From positions 178,643 through 242,642 of the forward strand of contig CAVZHI010000011.1 of the NCBI GenBank assembly GCA_963775015.1: a stretch of DNA of 64,000 nucleotides. Reading direction: 5' to 3'. Within the stretch, counting starts at the first letter, position 1. Each line of letters opens with the position of its first letter. Positions 1-11,246 of the stretch are shown here, piece after piece. This stretch comes from JAEMQF01 sp963775015 (lineage in GTDB: Bacteria > Pseudomonadota > Gammaproteobacteria > Burkholderiales > Burkholderiaceae_C). The notes below the pieces were generated by a model. That model saw only the letters and a list, made by a program, of their open reading frames with translations. It ran no database searches and was not told where the DNA came from. The position numbers and the translations under genes are program-made.

Positions 1-2
1 TG

Positions 3-167
3 TTGCTGCGTCTTCGGGAGGCGACGACGCGCGACGACCTGATCGAACTCGTCTGGTCCATCGAGCGCCACTTGGCCGCGACGCGCCACTCGCGCAAGGA
101 GATGCTCAGTCTGCACCGCGCGCGCGAATTGCTTGGCCTGGGCAACACCGTCGTCCCTGAGGAATGA
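3..167 (+). CDS. C-terminal end of an unidentified protein (partial)
   Basis: An open frame runs in from the left edge and stops at the TGA at 165-167, giving 54 residues. The peptide is charged and probably helical, with a Leu- and Arg-rich stretch and the ending NTVVPEE. Codon use is typical of the window. No family is recognised. It converges on the M23 peptidase gene, with about 16 bases between the stops. Confidence 0.45.
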   Translation: MLRLREATTRDDLIELVWSIERHLAATRHSRKEMLSLHRARELLGLGNTVVPEE

Positions 168-183
168 GCAGGGCGACATCGCG

Positions 184-1068
184 TCAGCGCCTCGCGGTGC
201 CGTCCCGCCCGGACTGCTCGGTATCGTCGGACCCGAGAAAAAGCGCTGGGTCGACCATGGCGCGGTTCAAACTCACCGACCAATGCAGATGCGGGCCGGT
301 GACACGACCGGTGGCACCGACTTCGCCGAGCAGCTGCCCCGCCTCGAGTGTTGCTCCAACCTTGACGCGCACCGCGCTCAGGTGGCAAACCATCGTCAGC
401 AGGCCCGAGCCATGGTCGAGCCAAACCGTTTTGCCGTTGAAGAAATAGTCGCCCACGTCGAGCACCGTGCCGGCAAGCGGCGCAACCACCGGCGTGCCGA
501 TGGGCGCTGCGATGTCCATGCCGCTGTGTGGGTTGCGCGCTTGGCCGTTGAAGATCCGACGCAAGCCGAATGAACTCGATCGCGGCCCGGCGACGGGCGG
601 CCGCATGCGCAAGGTGTCGGGCGGCTGGTCGCTGAAGCTGGCGATGACCTGCGCTTGATGCGTGCGCTCGCGCTCGTAGCGGGCCAAGTCGGCTTTTGAC
701 AGGTCCACCTGGCCCGGAGCCACCTTCAGGTGTTGCTCCGCGTACGCCGCGGGCCGCACCTCGAAGCTGATGCGTCTGGGCTTGCCTTGTGCCGCGTCGA
801 TCACATCGACAGACGCCTGCCCGATGGGCGTGCTGAGCGACAAACCGACGACGGCCCGCCATCCGTTCGCGTCGCCGACGACAAGCGCAGGGACTTTCGC
901 GTAGCTGACGGCGGGTCGCTGCGGCGCAGGCCCGAGTTCGAGCACGACGACCCCCCCCGGGACCGGACTGGTCGATACCTGCCCGGTCGCGAGCGAATGT
1001 GCTGCTGCCCACAGCATCAGGGCGAGACATCTCCAGTGGATGCGACGCCTGCGTGATCTCGCACTCAT
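184..1068 (-). CDS. M23 (LytM-type) metallopeptidase, exported
   Basis: Probable zinc endopeptidase acting on peptidoglycan cross-links in the periplasm. The C-terminal third carries the M23 signature: HSGMDIAAP (first zinc His and Asp) and GPHLHW (the HxH zinc/catalytic pair), separated by the usual beta-rich segment containing a typical GDYFFNGKTVWLDHG stretch. The N-terminal part (about residues 35-160) is a beta-rich region that may bind substrate. The start is placed at the ATG at 1068, which gives an Arg-rich n-region and a hydrophobic core as a signal peptide (MSARSRRRR, then LALMLWAAA). A start at 1158 would add 30 residues with no signal character. It is transcribed away from the multicopper oxidase gene upstream. 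Family assignment is firm; the exact bond cleaved is not known. Confidence 0.85.
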   Translation of the reverse strand: MSARSRRRRIHWRCLALMLWAAAHSLATGQVSTSPVPGGVVVLELGPAPQRPAVSYAKVPALVVGDANGWRAVVGLSLSTPIGQASVDVIDAAQGKPRRISFEVRPAAYAEQHLKVAPGQVDLSKADLARYERERTHQAQVIASFSDQPPDTLRMRPPVAGPRSSSFGLRRIFNGQARNPHSGMDIAAPIGTPVVAPLAGTVLDVGDYFFNGKTVWLDHGSGLLTMVCHLSAVRVKVGATLEAGQLLGEVGATGRVTGPHLHWSVSLNRAMVDPALFLGSDDTEQSGRDGTARR

Positions 1069-1273
1069 CACGTCGCAAACGGGCACGTTGGGAAAGCCGT
1101 CGGCATGCATCGGTCCATTGTGGTCGATACCAAGGGGTCGGCCCCTGGGGTGAGACACGCCCCACGATCAAGGCGTGGAACGATTCCAACTTACCTGCGA
1201 ACTAGGGATGGTGACGCTGCGGTGTTTCACCGAAATTAGGGGTACCGCAGGACGCACAGGATGTGGTAGGCAA

Positions 1274-1290
1274 GTTAAGTTTCACTTAAT
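1274..1290 (+). promoter_or_regulatory. PmrA/QseB-type box upstream of multicopper oxidase 1
   Basis: GTTAAG, five bases, CTTAAT: two hexamers in direct orientation with an 11-bp period, close to the known PmrA/QseB consensus YTTAAK-N5-YTTAAK (one mismatch in the first half). It lies 112 bp before the oxidase start, in the 1159-1401 intergenic gap, which otherwise shows no gene. TTAAG-like words are rare in this GC-rich DNA. Similar boxes are at 18192-18208 and 23388-23404. Its function is inferred. Confidence 0.5.
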
Positions 1291-1401
1291 GAACTGAACC
1301 ATAGAGCTACAGCGCCGGACGGTGGAGAGCGAAGTCGAGGTCCACCTCAAGACGGACACGATCAACGCAGCAACGAAAACGCAATTCGCTGGAGGTATCG
1401 G

Positions 1402-3630
<2,229 letters not shown>

Positions 3631-3632
3631 CG

Positions 3633-4106
3633 ATGAAGGCCGGCGCCAGATGGCGGTTGCGCACACTGGCGGCGGGCCTGTGCCTGTACGCAGTTCAGCT
3701 GACCTACGCGGTCACAGGTGCGCCCCAATCGGCCACGGTGCCGGTGTCTGGCACCGTGGGCGGAGCGCCCGAAGTCGTGGCGTTCAGCGGCAAGGTCCAG
3801 ATTCGCAGCCATTTGGTCACCGATCCGGACTTTGGCAGGCCGCCGACAGTGCACCTGGCGATCGACTTGGTGGAGCTGATCGGCAAGGGCTTGACCTCGG
3901 GGGCGAAGTACGTCTGCACTGCCGAATTCGTGAACAACACCGAGATCGACGCGAACGAAGTGATCGAGGTGACGTTTCCGTTTCAGCCGGAGAGCCGCAA
4001 GGGTCATCTGGTGGCGCGCGCCGGAAATCTGGCGTTGACGCTGCGGTTCGATGCGCGCAACGGCGCGGTGATCAGCGGCACGGGTCGGGTTTCAGGAGTC
4101 GAATAA
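3633..4106 (+). CDS. small exported protein of unknown function
   Basis: 157 residues beginning two bases after the stop of multicopper oxidase 1, so very probably in the same operon. A signal peptide is visible (basic MKAGARWRLR, then a hydrophobic stretch, with cleavage probably after TYA). The mature part is mostly predicted beta-strand with alternating polar and hydrophobic residues, has a single Cys (YVCTAEF), and shows no haem or copper motif. I recognise no family. Tight coupling suggests a subunit or partner of the oxidase. Confidence 0.7.
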   Translation: MKAGARWRLRTLAAGLCLYAVQLTYAVTGAPQSATVPVSGTVGGAPEVVAFSGKVQIRSHLVTDPDFGRPPTVHLAIDLVELIGKGLTSGAKYVCTAEFVNNTEIDANEVIEVTFPFQPESRKGHLVARAGNLALTLRFDARNGAVISGTGRVSGVE

Positions 4107-4136
4107 GAAGGCCTGCGAAGGAGAGGGTTTTGGGGC

Positions 4137-4160
4137 GGGTGCCGGCGCGAGCCGGCACCC
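4137..4160 (+). terminator. strong hairpin after oxidase 1 / small protein
   Basis: Perfect 10-bp stem GGGTGCCGGC / GCCGGCACCC around a GCGA tetraloop, 30 bases after the preceding stop and about 40 before the next gene. There is no U-run, so it may be a partial terminator, an mRNA-stabilising hairpin or a processing site between the oxidase genes and the SCO-cytochrome gene. Confidence 0.45.
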
Positions 4161-4201
4161 GAAGCGGGCGAATTTCGAACATGCTGAATGGCTGGATTTC
4201 A

Positions 4202-5143
4202 ATGCGAACGATTCGTTCTGTGAAGGCGCTGATCGCCTCGTCGTTGGTTGCGCTCGTCGCGTGCGTGCTGCTGAGTCAGCCGGCGCGCGCTGCGGGCTGG
4301 GGCGCGGACTACTTCCCGAACGTCGAACTGACGACGCACAACGGCAAGAAAGTGCGCTTCTACGACGATCTGCTGAAGGGTAAAAAGGTCGCGGTGGCGG
4401 TGATGTACACGAGTTGCAGTGCAGAGTGCCCGCTGATCACGGCGCGCATGGTTGAACTGCGCAACGCGCTGGGCGATCGGATGGGAAAGGATATCTTTTT
4501 CTACTCGATCAGCATCGACCCATGGGACCGCCCGGAGGTCCTGAAGGAGTACGCAAGCAAGTTCGGCGCGGGCGGGCCGGGCTGGGAGTTCCTCACCGGC
4601 AACGATGAAGACATCAGGCTGATCACGAAAAAGCTCGGCCTGTCGCGCACGAGCGACCGCGACAACAAGGACGGGCACACTGCCAGCCTGATGGTTGGCG
4701 AAGTGGCTTCGGGCCAATGGATGCGCAACTCCGCGGTCGACAATCCGCAGTTTCTTGCTGCGACGATGGTGAACTTCCTCGGCCTCGGTGACGGCAAGGC
4801 CGGCCCGAGTTACGCCGAGGTCAAGCCCGTGGACATCGACCCGGGTCAGTACCTGTTCCAGTCGCGCTGCGAAGGCTGCCACACCGTGGGCAAGGGCGAC
4901 AAGATGGGGCCTGATCTGCTGGGCCTGACTTCGCGGCGCGAGCGTTCCTGGGTCGCGGCGTATGTGGGCAACCCCGAAAAGATGCGCAAGGCGGGTGACC
5001 CTGCGGCGCTCGACCTGGCGAAGCGTTTCAAGATTCGCATGCCGAGCCACGATCTGGACCGCCCTCAAATGGCCGCCTTGCTCAAGTACCTGGCGAGTGT
5101 CGCGGTGCCGGCGCCGACCCCGGTCGGCACTGCGCCGCGCTGA
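4202..5143 (+). CDS. SCO1/SenC copper chaperone fused to cytochrome c
   Basis: A 313-residue exported fusion. After a signal peptide (MRTIRSVK, hydrophobic core, ARA) comes a thioredoxin-fold SCO domain with the copper-binding CSAEC motif (Cys72 and Cys76) and the later conserved His in DGHTASL. From about residue 210 there is a class I cytochrome c domain with the haem site CEGCH (223-227) and a probable Met ligand in RMPSHDL (Met280). SCO proteins deliver copper to cuproenzymes or act as thiol reductases; the cytochrome would pass electrons in the periplasm. The position downstream of multicopper oxidase 1 suggests it serves that enzyme. An in-frame ATG at 4181 is an alternative start; neither start has a strong ribosome site. 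Domain calls are firm; the job is inferred. Confidence 0.88.
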   Translation: MRTIRSVKALIASSLVALVACVLLSQPARAAGWGADYFPNVELTTHNGKKVRFYDDLLKGKKVAVAVMYTSCSAECPLITARMVELRNALGDRMGKDIFFYSISIDPWDRPEVLKEYASKFGAGGPGWEFLTGNDEDIRLITKKLGLSRTSDRDNKDGHTASLMVGEVASGQWMRNSAVDNPQFLAATMVNFLGLGDGKAGPSYAEVKPVDIDPGQYLFQSRCEGCHTVGKGDKMGPDLLGLTSRRERSWVAAYVGNPEKMRKAGDPAALDLAKRFKIRMPSHDLDRPQMAALLKYLASVAVPAPTPVGTAPR

Positions 5144-5304
5144 GCCGCGCCCGCCGCGGCGCGGCAGCAGGGCCGCAGCGCGATCCCCGCGCAGGCGAAG
5201 GCGCCCGACGCCGCCGAATTCCGACTACGATCGACGTGGCGCCAAGTTTGCGGGGTCGGCACTGCCGGATTCGCAACCGCACGCGCCCCCGTAGGAGCGC
5301 AGCC

Positions 5305-6459
5305 ATGAAATCCTGGACGTCTCTGGCCTTGTGCCTGGCCCTTGGCGCGTGTGCCGTCGCGCCGCCGGCGCCGCGCCCGGATCACTTGCTCGCCGACGCG
5401 CTGTTCGGGCCGCCTTCGCAGCGCATCAACGCCGAAGACGTGTTCGCGCTCAGCCCGGCGATGCGCGACTACGCCACCAAGGACATGGCGCCGCGGCTGC
5501 GCATGCGCGGCATGCAGCAAGGGCTGGTCGATGCGCTCTACACGCACGGTCAGCTCAAACTCGAATACGACGCGGCACAGACACGCAACGCGGCGCAGGC
5601 GTTCGACGCGCGCGCCGGGAACTGCCTTTCGCTCGTCATCATGACGGCGGCGTTTGCGAAGCACTTTGGTATGCCGGTGCGCTACCAGAGTGTGCTCATC
5701 GATCCGACCTGGAGCCGCGAGGGCGATCTCTACTTCGCAAGCAGCCACGTCAACCTGAGCCTGGCGAAGCGCCTCACCGACGCGCGCGTCGGCTTTGACG
5801 CGAGCCACTTGCTGACGATCGATTTCCTGCCGCCCGAAGACGTGCGCGGGCATCGCACGCGCGACGTCTCGGAGCAGACCGATCGTTGCGATGTACATGA
5901 ACAACCGCGCTGCCGAATCGCTCGCGCGCGGCCGGCTCGACGACGCCTACTGGTGGGCGCGCGAGGCGATTCTCGCAGGCGCCCGACTTCCTGCGCAGCG
6001 TCAACACGCTCGCCGTGACCTACCTGCGCCACGGCAACTTGCGCGAGGCCGAAGCGGCGCTGCAGCATGTGCTCGCGCGCGAACCGGCGAACGCGCAGGC
6101 GCTGTCGAACCTGACGCATGTGCTGCAAGCGATGGGCCGGTCGCAAGACGCGGCGCACGTGGCGCAGCAAGCTCGCGCTGCTCGAACCGCACCCGCCGTT
6201 CTACTTCTACAACCTCGGCCGCGCGGCGCTCGAAGCGGGCGATGCGCAGCGTGCGAGCGACTGGTTCGCGCGCGAAATCGAGCGCGACGCTTACCACCAT
6301 GAATTCCACTTCTGGCGCGCCGTCGCGCTGTATGCGCTGGGTCAGTTCGAGCCTGCAGCGCGGCACATGGCGAAGGCCGGCGAATACAGCCCGACGCGCC
6401 AGCTCAGCGAGCGCTATGCGGCCAAGCTGGAGCGCCTGCGCACGCAGCGCATCGAGTAG
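5305..6459 (+). pseudogene. TPR lipoprotein with transglutaminase-like N-domain, three frame breaks
   Basis: Start ATG 5305 has AGGAG 8 bases upstream. A lipobox (ALGACA) gives an outer-membrane or periplasmic lipoprotein. The first part looks transglutaminase-like, with a Cys in AGNCLSL and a His in SSHVNLSL. It is followed by TPR-like helices (AWW...AREAIL, NLREAEAALQHVL, NLGRAALEAGD). The frame changes by one extra base near 5879, 5978 and 6171. Removing one base at each place gives one continuous protein of about 384 residues with smooth TPR spacing. Three identical-type breaks in one gene with intact codon use point to sequence errors more than decay, but that cannot be settled here. Function unknown; related lipoproteins act as assembly or scaffold factors. 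Confidence 0.7.
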
Positions 6460-6462
6460 CCG

Positions 6463-8508
6463 TCAGGCCGGTCGGCCGTCCTTCAGGCTCGTGATCCGGT
6501 TGAACACCGGAGCCTGCGCCGAATGATCGTGGCGATCGGCAACGAAGTAGCCGTGGCGCTCGAACTGGAAACGCTCGTCGCGCTGCGCGCTGCGCAGCGT
6601 CGGTTCGACCCAGGCCTGAAGCACGCGCTTGCTGTCCCGGTTCAGACTGTCGAGCGGGTCGCGCCCGCCCGCGTCGGGTTGTTCCTGCGTGAACAGCCGC
6701 TCATAGAGCCGCACCTCGGCGTGCATCGCGTCGTGCGCTGCGACCCAGGTGATGACGCCTTTGACCTTGATCGCGCTCGCGCCGGGGGTGCCGCTTTTCG
6801 TATCGGCGAGCAATTCGGCCTGCACCTGGATCACCCGGCCCGAAGCGTCTTTCGTGCAGCCGGTGCAGAGCACGACATGGCCGTACTTGAGCCTGACCTT
6901 GTTCCCCGGGAAGAGCCGGAAGTAGCCCTTCTCCGGAACTTCTTGGAAGTCGTCGCGCTCGATCCAGAGCGTCGGCCCGAAGCCGAAGTCACGCACGCCG
7001 CGTTCGGGAGCCGCGGGGTGCACGGGTGCGTGACACGCGTCGCCGCTCGCCGCGCCCATCACCGCACTCCAGTTTGAAATCACGAGTTCCAGCGGGTCCA
7101 GCACGGCCATCGCGCGCGGCGCTTTCGGATCCAGGTCTTCGCGCAGCGCGAAGTCCAGGCTCGCGTAGTCGGTCCAGCCGCCCGACTTGCTCGTTCCGGC
7201 GCGCTCGCACATTTCGCGGATCGACTCGGGGGTGTAGCCGCGCCGGCGCAGGCCCACGAGCGTGGGCAGGCGCGGGTCGTCCCAACCCGATACGACGCCT
7301 TCGTCGACGAGCGTCTTCAGCTTGCGCTTGCTCGTGATCACATGCGTCACGTTCAAGCGCGCAAATTCATGCTGATGCGGCAGCTTGAACAGGTTCGGCT
7401 CGCGGCTGTCGAGAGCGTGTTGCAGCAAGGGCGTGAACTGCGCGCAGTTCCTCTTCAGGAGTGAAAAGAACGTGGGCAGATCGTGCAGCACGGCGTCGGG
7501 GCGGTGTTCCCAACGGCTGAACAGGATTCGCATCTCGCCTTCGACCGGGCTCGCGAACAATTTCGCGGCGTGGTTGTGGCAGCGCAGCGCAAACTCCTTG
7601 CCGGCTTCGATGCCTTCGGCCTCGATGCGCTCGATCAGGCGCAACGCGCGCTCGAACTGCGGCGCGCGCAGGATCGGCACGATGCGCTCGAGCACCCAGT
7701 CGTAGAACGGCCGCTGGTCTTCGAACTCGAGCGTGCAGATGCTGTGCGTGATGCCCTCCAACGCGTCTTCGATCGGGTGCGCGTAGGCGTACATCGGGTA
7801 GATGCACCACGCGTCGCCGGTGTTGTGGTGCGTCGCGCGCTTGATTCGGTAGAGCGTCGGGTCGCGCAGGTTGATGTTGGGGTGCGCCATGTCGATCTTG
7901 GCGCGCAGGACGGCGGCGCCGTCGTCGAGTTCGCCGGCGCGCATCGCGCGCAGCCGCGCCGAGTTTTCCTCGGGGGTGCGTTCGCGGTACGGGCTCGCGA
8001 CGCCGGGTTTGGCGAAGTCGCCGCGCGTCTGGCGCATCTGTTCCGGCGTCTGCTCGTCGACGTAGGCGTGCCCGGTCGCGACCAGGTACTCGGCGGCGCG
8101 GTACATGAATCCGAAGTAGTCGCTCGCGTGGTAGAGGTGGCTCGTGCCGTTCGCGTTCCAGTCAAAGCCGAGCCAATGCACCGCGTCGACGATCGCGTCG
8201 ACGAATTCCTGTTCTTCCTTCTCCGGGTTCGTGTCGTCAAAGCGCAGGTGGCACACGCCGCCGTAGTCGCGCGCCAGGCCGAAGTTGACGCAGATGCTCT
8301 TCGCGTGGCCGATGTGCAGATAGCCGTTCGGCTCGGGCGGGAAGCGTGTGCGAATCCGCGCCGGGTCGACCGGGCCGGTCGCGTGGTGCGTCGCGTCGCC
8401 CGGGGTTGCGGCGAAGTGTCGGCCCGAATACGTGCCCTGCGCCAGGTCGCGCTCGATGATCTGGCGCAGGAAATTGCTGGCTTTGGACAGTTCGGCGCTC
8501 TGGGTCAT
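6463..8508 (-). CDS. glnS: glutaminyl-tRNA synthetase with a large insertion
   Basis: Charges tRNA-Gln with glutamine in the cytoplasm. Class I motifs are present: PPEPNGYLHIGHAKS (HIGH at 65-68) and the KMSKS-equivalent TSKRKL at about 392-397, followed by GWDDPR and LRRRGYT as in GlnRS. The C-terminal anticodon-binding beta-barrels are complete. The protein has 681 residues, against about 554 in E. coli. Much of the excess is a segment of about 98 residues (277-374) between YDWVLERI and LPHQHEFARLN, where the enterobacterial enzyme has only a short loop. The start ATG at 8508 gives the conserved opening MTQSAELSKASNFLRQII. Divergent from the TonB receptor gene, 76 bases away. Confidence 0.93.
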   Translation of the reverse strand: MTQSAELSKASNFLRQIIERDLAQGTYSGRHFAATPGDATHHATGPVDPARIRTRFPPEPNGYLHIGHAKSICVNFGLARDYGGVCHLRFDDTNPEKEEQEFVDAIVDAVHWLGFDWNANGTSHLYHASDYFGFMYRAAEYLVATGHAYVDEQTPEQMRQTRGDFAKPGVASPYRERTPEENSARLRAMRAGELDDGAAVLRAKIDMAHPNINLRDPTLYRIKRATHHNTGDAWCIYPMYAYAHPIEDALEGITHSICTLEFEDQRPFYDWVLERIVPILRAPQFERALRLIERIEAEGIEAGKEFALRCHNHAAKLFASPVEGEMRILFSRWEHRPDAVLHDLPTFFSLLKRNCAQFTPLLQHALDSREPNLFKLPHQHEFARLNVTHVITSKRKLKTLVDEGVVSGWDDPRLPTLVGLRRRGYTPESIREMCERAGTSKSGGWTDYASLDFALREDLDPKAPRAMAVLDPLELVISNWSAVMGAASGDACHAPVHPAAPERGVRDFGFGPTLWIERDDFQEVPEKGYFRLFPGNKVRLKYGHVVLCTGCTKDASGRVIQVQAELLADTKSGTPGASAIKVKGVITWVAAHDAMHAEVRLYERLFTQEQPDAGGRDPLDSLNRDSKRVLQAWVEPTLRSAQRDERFQFERHGYFVADRHDHSAQAPVFNRITSLKDGRPA

Positions 8509-8584
8509 GGATGCGGGAGACTTCAAATGCAGGGGGCGACGCGGCCTGGGGATTCTAGGAGGCCGCCCGATAATCGCGTTCAGC

Positions 8585-10868
8585 ATGCCCATCCACGCCT
8601 CCGCCGCCCGACGCTTGCGCGCGATGATCTCCATGGGCGGGATGGCTGCGGCGCTATGGCACTGTGGCGCGTGGTCGCAGGCTCCGGCGCCCCCCGCCGG
8701 CGCTGACCCCGTCGCAGCGTCGGCGTCGGCTCCGCCCGCGCCGAGGACCCGTTCGCCAACTCAGCTCGACCCGGTCGAAGTGCGAGGCAGCACCTTGAAC
8801 GACACGCAACTGCGGCGCCAGTCGACGGCTGCGACGATCACGATCGGCCGCGACGAGATCGAACGTTTCGGCGACAGCACGGTGGGCGACCTGCTGAAAC
8901 GCCTGCCGGGCGTGACGATGCAGGGCCGCCCCGGGCGCGGCGGCAACGTGCGGATGCGCGGCCTGGGCAGCGGCTACACGCAGATCCTGCTCGACGGCGA
9001 GCGCGTGCCGGCGGGGTTTTCGATCGAAACGCTGAGCCCGGAGCAAATCGAGCGCATCGAAATCCAGCGTGCACCAACGGCAGAAACCGGCGCGCGCGCG
9101 ATCGCCGGAACCGATCAACATCATCACGCGCGAGGGATTCAGCAAGAAGTTGAACGACGTGCGAGTCGCCGTGGCGCTGGAAAACGACGCGCTGCAACCC
9201 GGCCTGACCTGGACCCGCAACGATGCGCTCGGCGGCCTGACCTACAACTATTCGCTGACGCTGTTTCGCAACGACAGGCGCAACGACAGCGTGACGACGA
9301 CCGAACAGAGCGCGCTCGACACGGGAGTCACCACGCTCACCCAGACCGAGAACCAGGAGCGCGAGAAGCGCCAGGGCCTGCACGCCTCCGGCCGGCTGCA
9401 ATGGCGCGGCGACGCCGGGCAGAGCGCGATGTTGATGCCGCTGATCATCGACTCGCGCGGCGACACGCAGCGTGACGCGCAGCTCGTTCGCACGCCGGCG
9501 ACACCGCTGCCCGCGTTTGATTCGGCGCACAGCGACGCGACGAGCCACTTCAGCCTGCTGCGCCTGAACGGCCAGTGGATGCAGCGCCTCGCCGAAGGCA
9601 GCCGCGTCGAAGTGCGTGGCGGCGCTGGGCGCACGAGTTTCAAGAGCCACAGCGTGCGAGTCGAGAGCGGAGGGTTGGCGCCGAACCTGTTCGACGACGA
9701 TGTCGACAACACCGAGCGCACGCTGAACCTGTCGGGCAAGTTCACGGCGCTGCTCGGCGACGGCGAGCATTCGCTCGTGAGCGGGGTGGAAGTCGAATCG
9801 AACCGGCGCGTCGAGGCGCGCACGCTGCTCGAAGACGGTGCGGCCAGCCTGACCGAGTTTCCCGAAGAGCTGGAAGCGCGAGTGCGCCGCCTCGCGCTTT
9901 ACGCGCAAGATGAATGGAGTGTCTCGCCGAACTGGTCGGCGCAGGGCGGGCTGCGCTGGGAGGGCATCACGACCCAGGGCAACGCCAAGATCGGCGACCC
10001 GGACATCGAGAATCGGAGCAGCGTCTGGAGCCCGTTGCTGCATTTGTTGTGGAAGCCCGATCCGGCCGGGCGCGACCAGCTGCGCATGAGCCTGACGCGA
10101 AGCTATCGCTCGCCCTCATTGAGCAACTTGATCGCCAGGCCGAGGAAGAGCCTCTCGAACTCGCAAACCCGACCGGACCGTGCCGGCAACCCGGCGCTGC
10201 GGCCCGAGCTCGCGACCGGCGTCGACTTCGCGGTCGAGCACTATCTGCCGGGCAGCGGGCTGCTCAGCGCGAACCTGTTCCAGCGCCGCATCAGCGACTA
10301 CATGCGCAGTGTCACGACCGATGAATTGGCGAACACTGGGTTGCCGCCGTATTGGGTGGCCCGCACCCAGAACGTCGGCAACGCGCTGACGCGCGGCCTC
10401 GAGCTCGAAGCGAAGTTCCGTCTCAGTGCGGTATTGCCCGAGGCGCCGAACGTCGACCTGCGCGCCAACGCGAGCGTGTTCCGCTCGCGCGTCGACAACG
10501 TTCCCGGCCCGAACAACCGCATCGACCAACAACCCGACTGGACCGCCAACTTCGGTGCCGACTATCGAATTCCAAACACGCCACTTCTGCTCGGCGCGAG
10601 CGTGAACCTGACGCCGGGCTACACGACGCGCATCAGCACGGAGCAGGCGGCGGGTGTGGGCAACAAGATCGTCGGCGACGCGTTTGCCTTGTGGACGTTC
10701 AGCCCGACACTGCAGGCGCGCCTCACCGCGAGCAATTTCGCGCCCCGCGACTACGTCACCGGCTCGACCTTCGACGATGCGCGGCCGCTCGCGAATCTGC
10801 GCGAGACGTCGCAGACGGTCGCGCCGACCTACCTGAACGTGCAGCTGCGCCTCGAATTCAAGCTCTGA
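8585..10868 (+). pseudogene. TonB-dependent outer-membrane receptor, one frame break
   Basis: Outer-membrane beta-barrel transporter for a ligand such as a siderophore or metal complex. From ATG 8585 a signal peptide is followed by a plug domain: LDPVEVRGS, DLLKRLPGV, VRMRGLGSGYTQILLDG and QIERIEIQRAP, the usual plug landmarks. The barrel runs to a C-terminal strand ending in LEFKL (terminal hydrophobic residue, as expected). The frame shifts by one extra base near 9111 (AACCGATC where AACGATC restores INIITREG). The rest is intact, about 760 residues when joined. The same extra-C-before-GATC pattern occurs near 5879. It is transcribed towards the di-haem peroxidase gene. Ligand unknown; the metal-redox setting suggests iron or copper uptake. 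Confidence 0.8.
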
Positions 10869-11246
10869 GCAGGGGCTTCCCGCCCCGACTCGCAAGGCGC
10901 GAGGCTGCTGCGGCGCGCTGCCGGACCCTGCTTTGCCCAGTCTCCTTGGAGTGCAGGCGACGCTAGTTCATCCCTCCATTGGCCTCTCTCTCAGGGGATA
11001 CCCCACCGGGAGACTCCCGTATTTCTCGCGCCCCGCCGCGCTCTGTCAAGCATCATGTGCGGACGGTCGGAACCATCCCCCCGGGCAGATCCCCAGTGAA
11101 ACTGGGGTGGCCTACCCACTATGAACTAGGGGGTGACCGCGCAGAAAATGGGGCCGATACCAGGGGCGGACCCTGCCAGAAAAGTCGGGCCGATCCCACC
11201 GCAAAAGAGCACAGGGACACAATTTGAGTGCCATGAGGAGACTCCC
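10869..11246. other. intergenic stretch without a recognisable gene
   Basis: About 380 bases between the TonB receptor and the peroxidase genes. A short GC stem (GGGGC...GCCCC) lies just after 10868. The rest has no convincing open frame, RNA gene or repeat. GATACC-flanked GGGG/CCCC words at about 11154-11175 resemble a stretch near 1127-1145, but the match is short and I assign no function. Confidence 0.4.
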
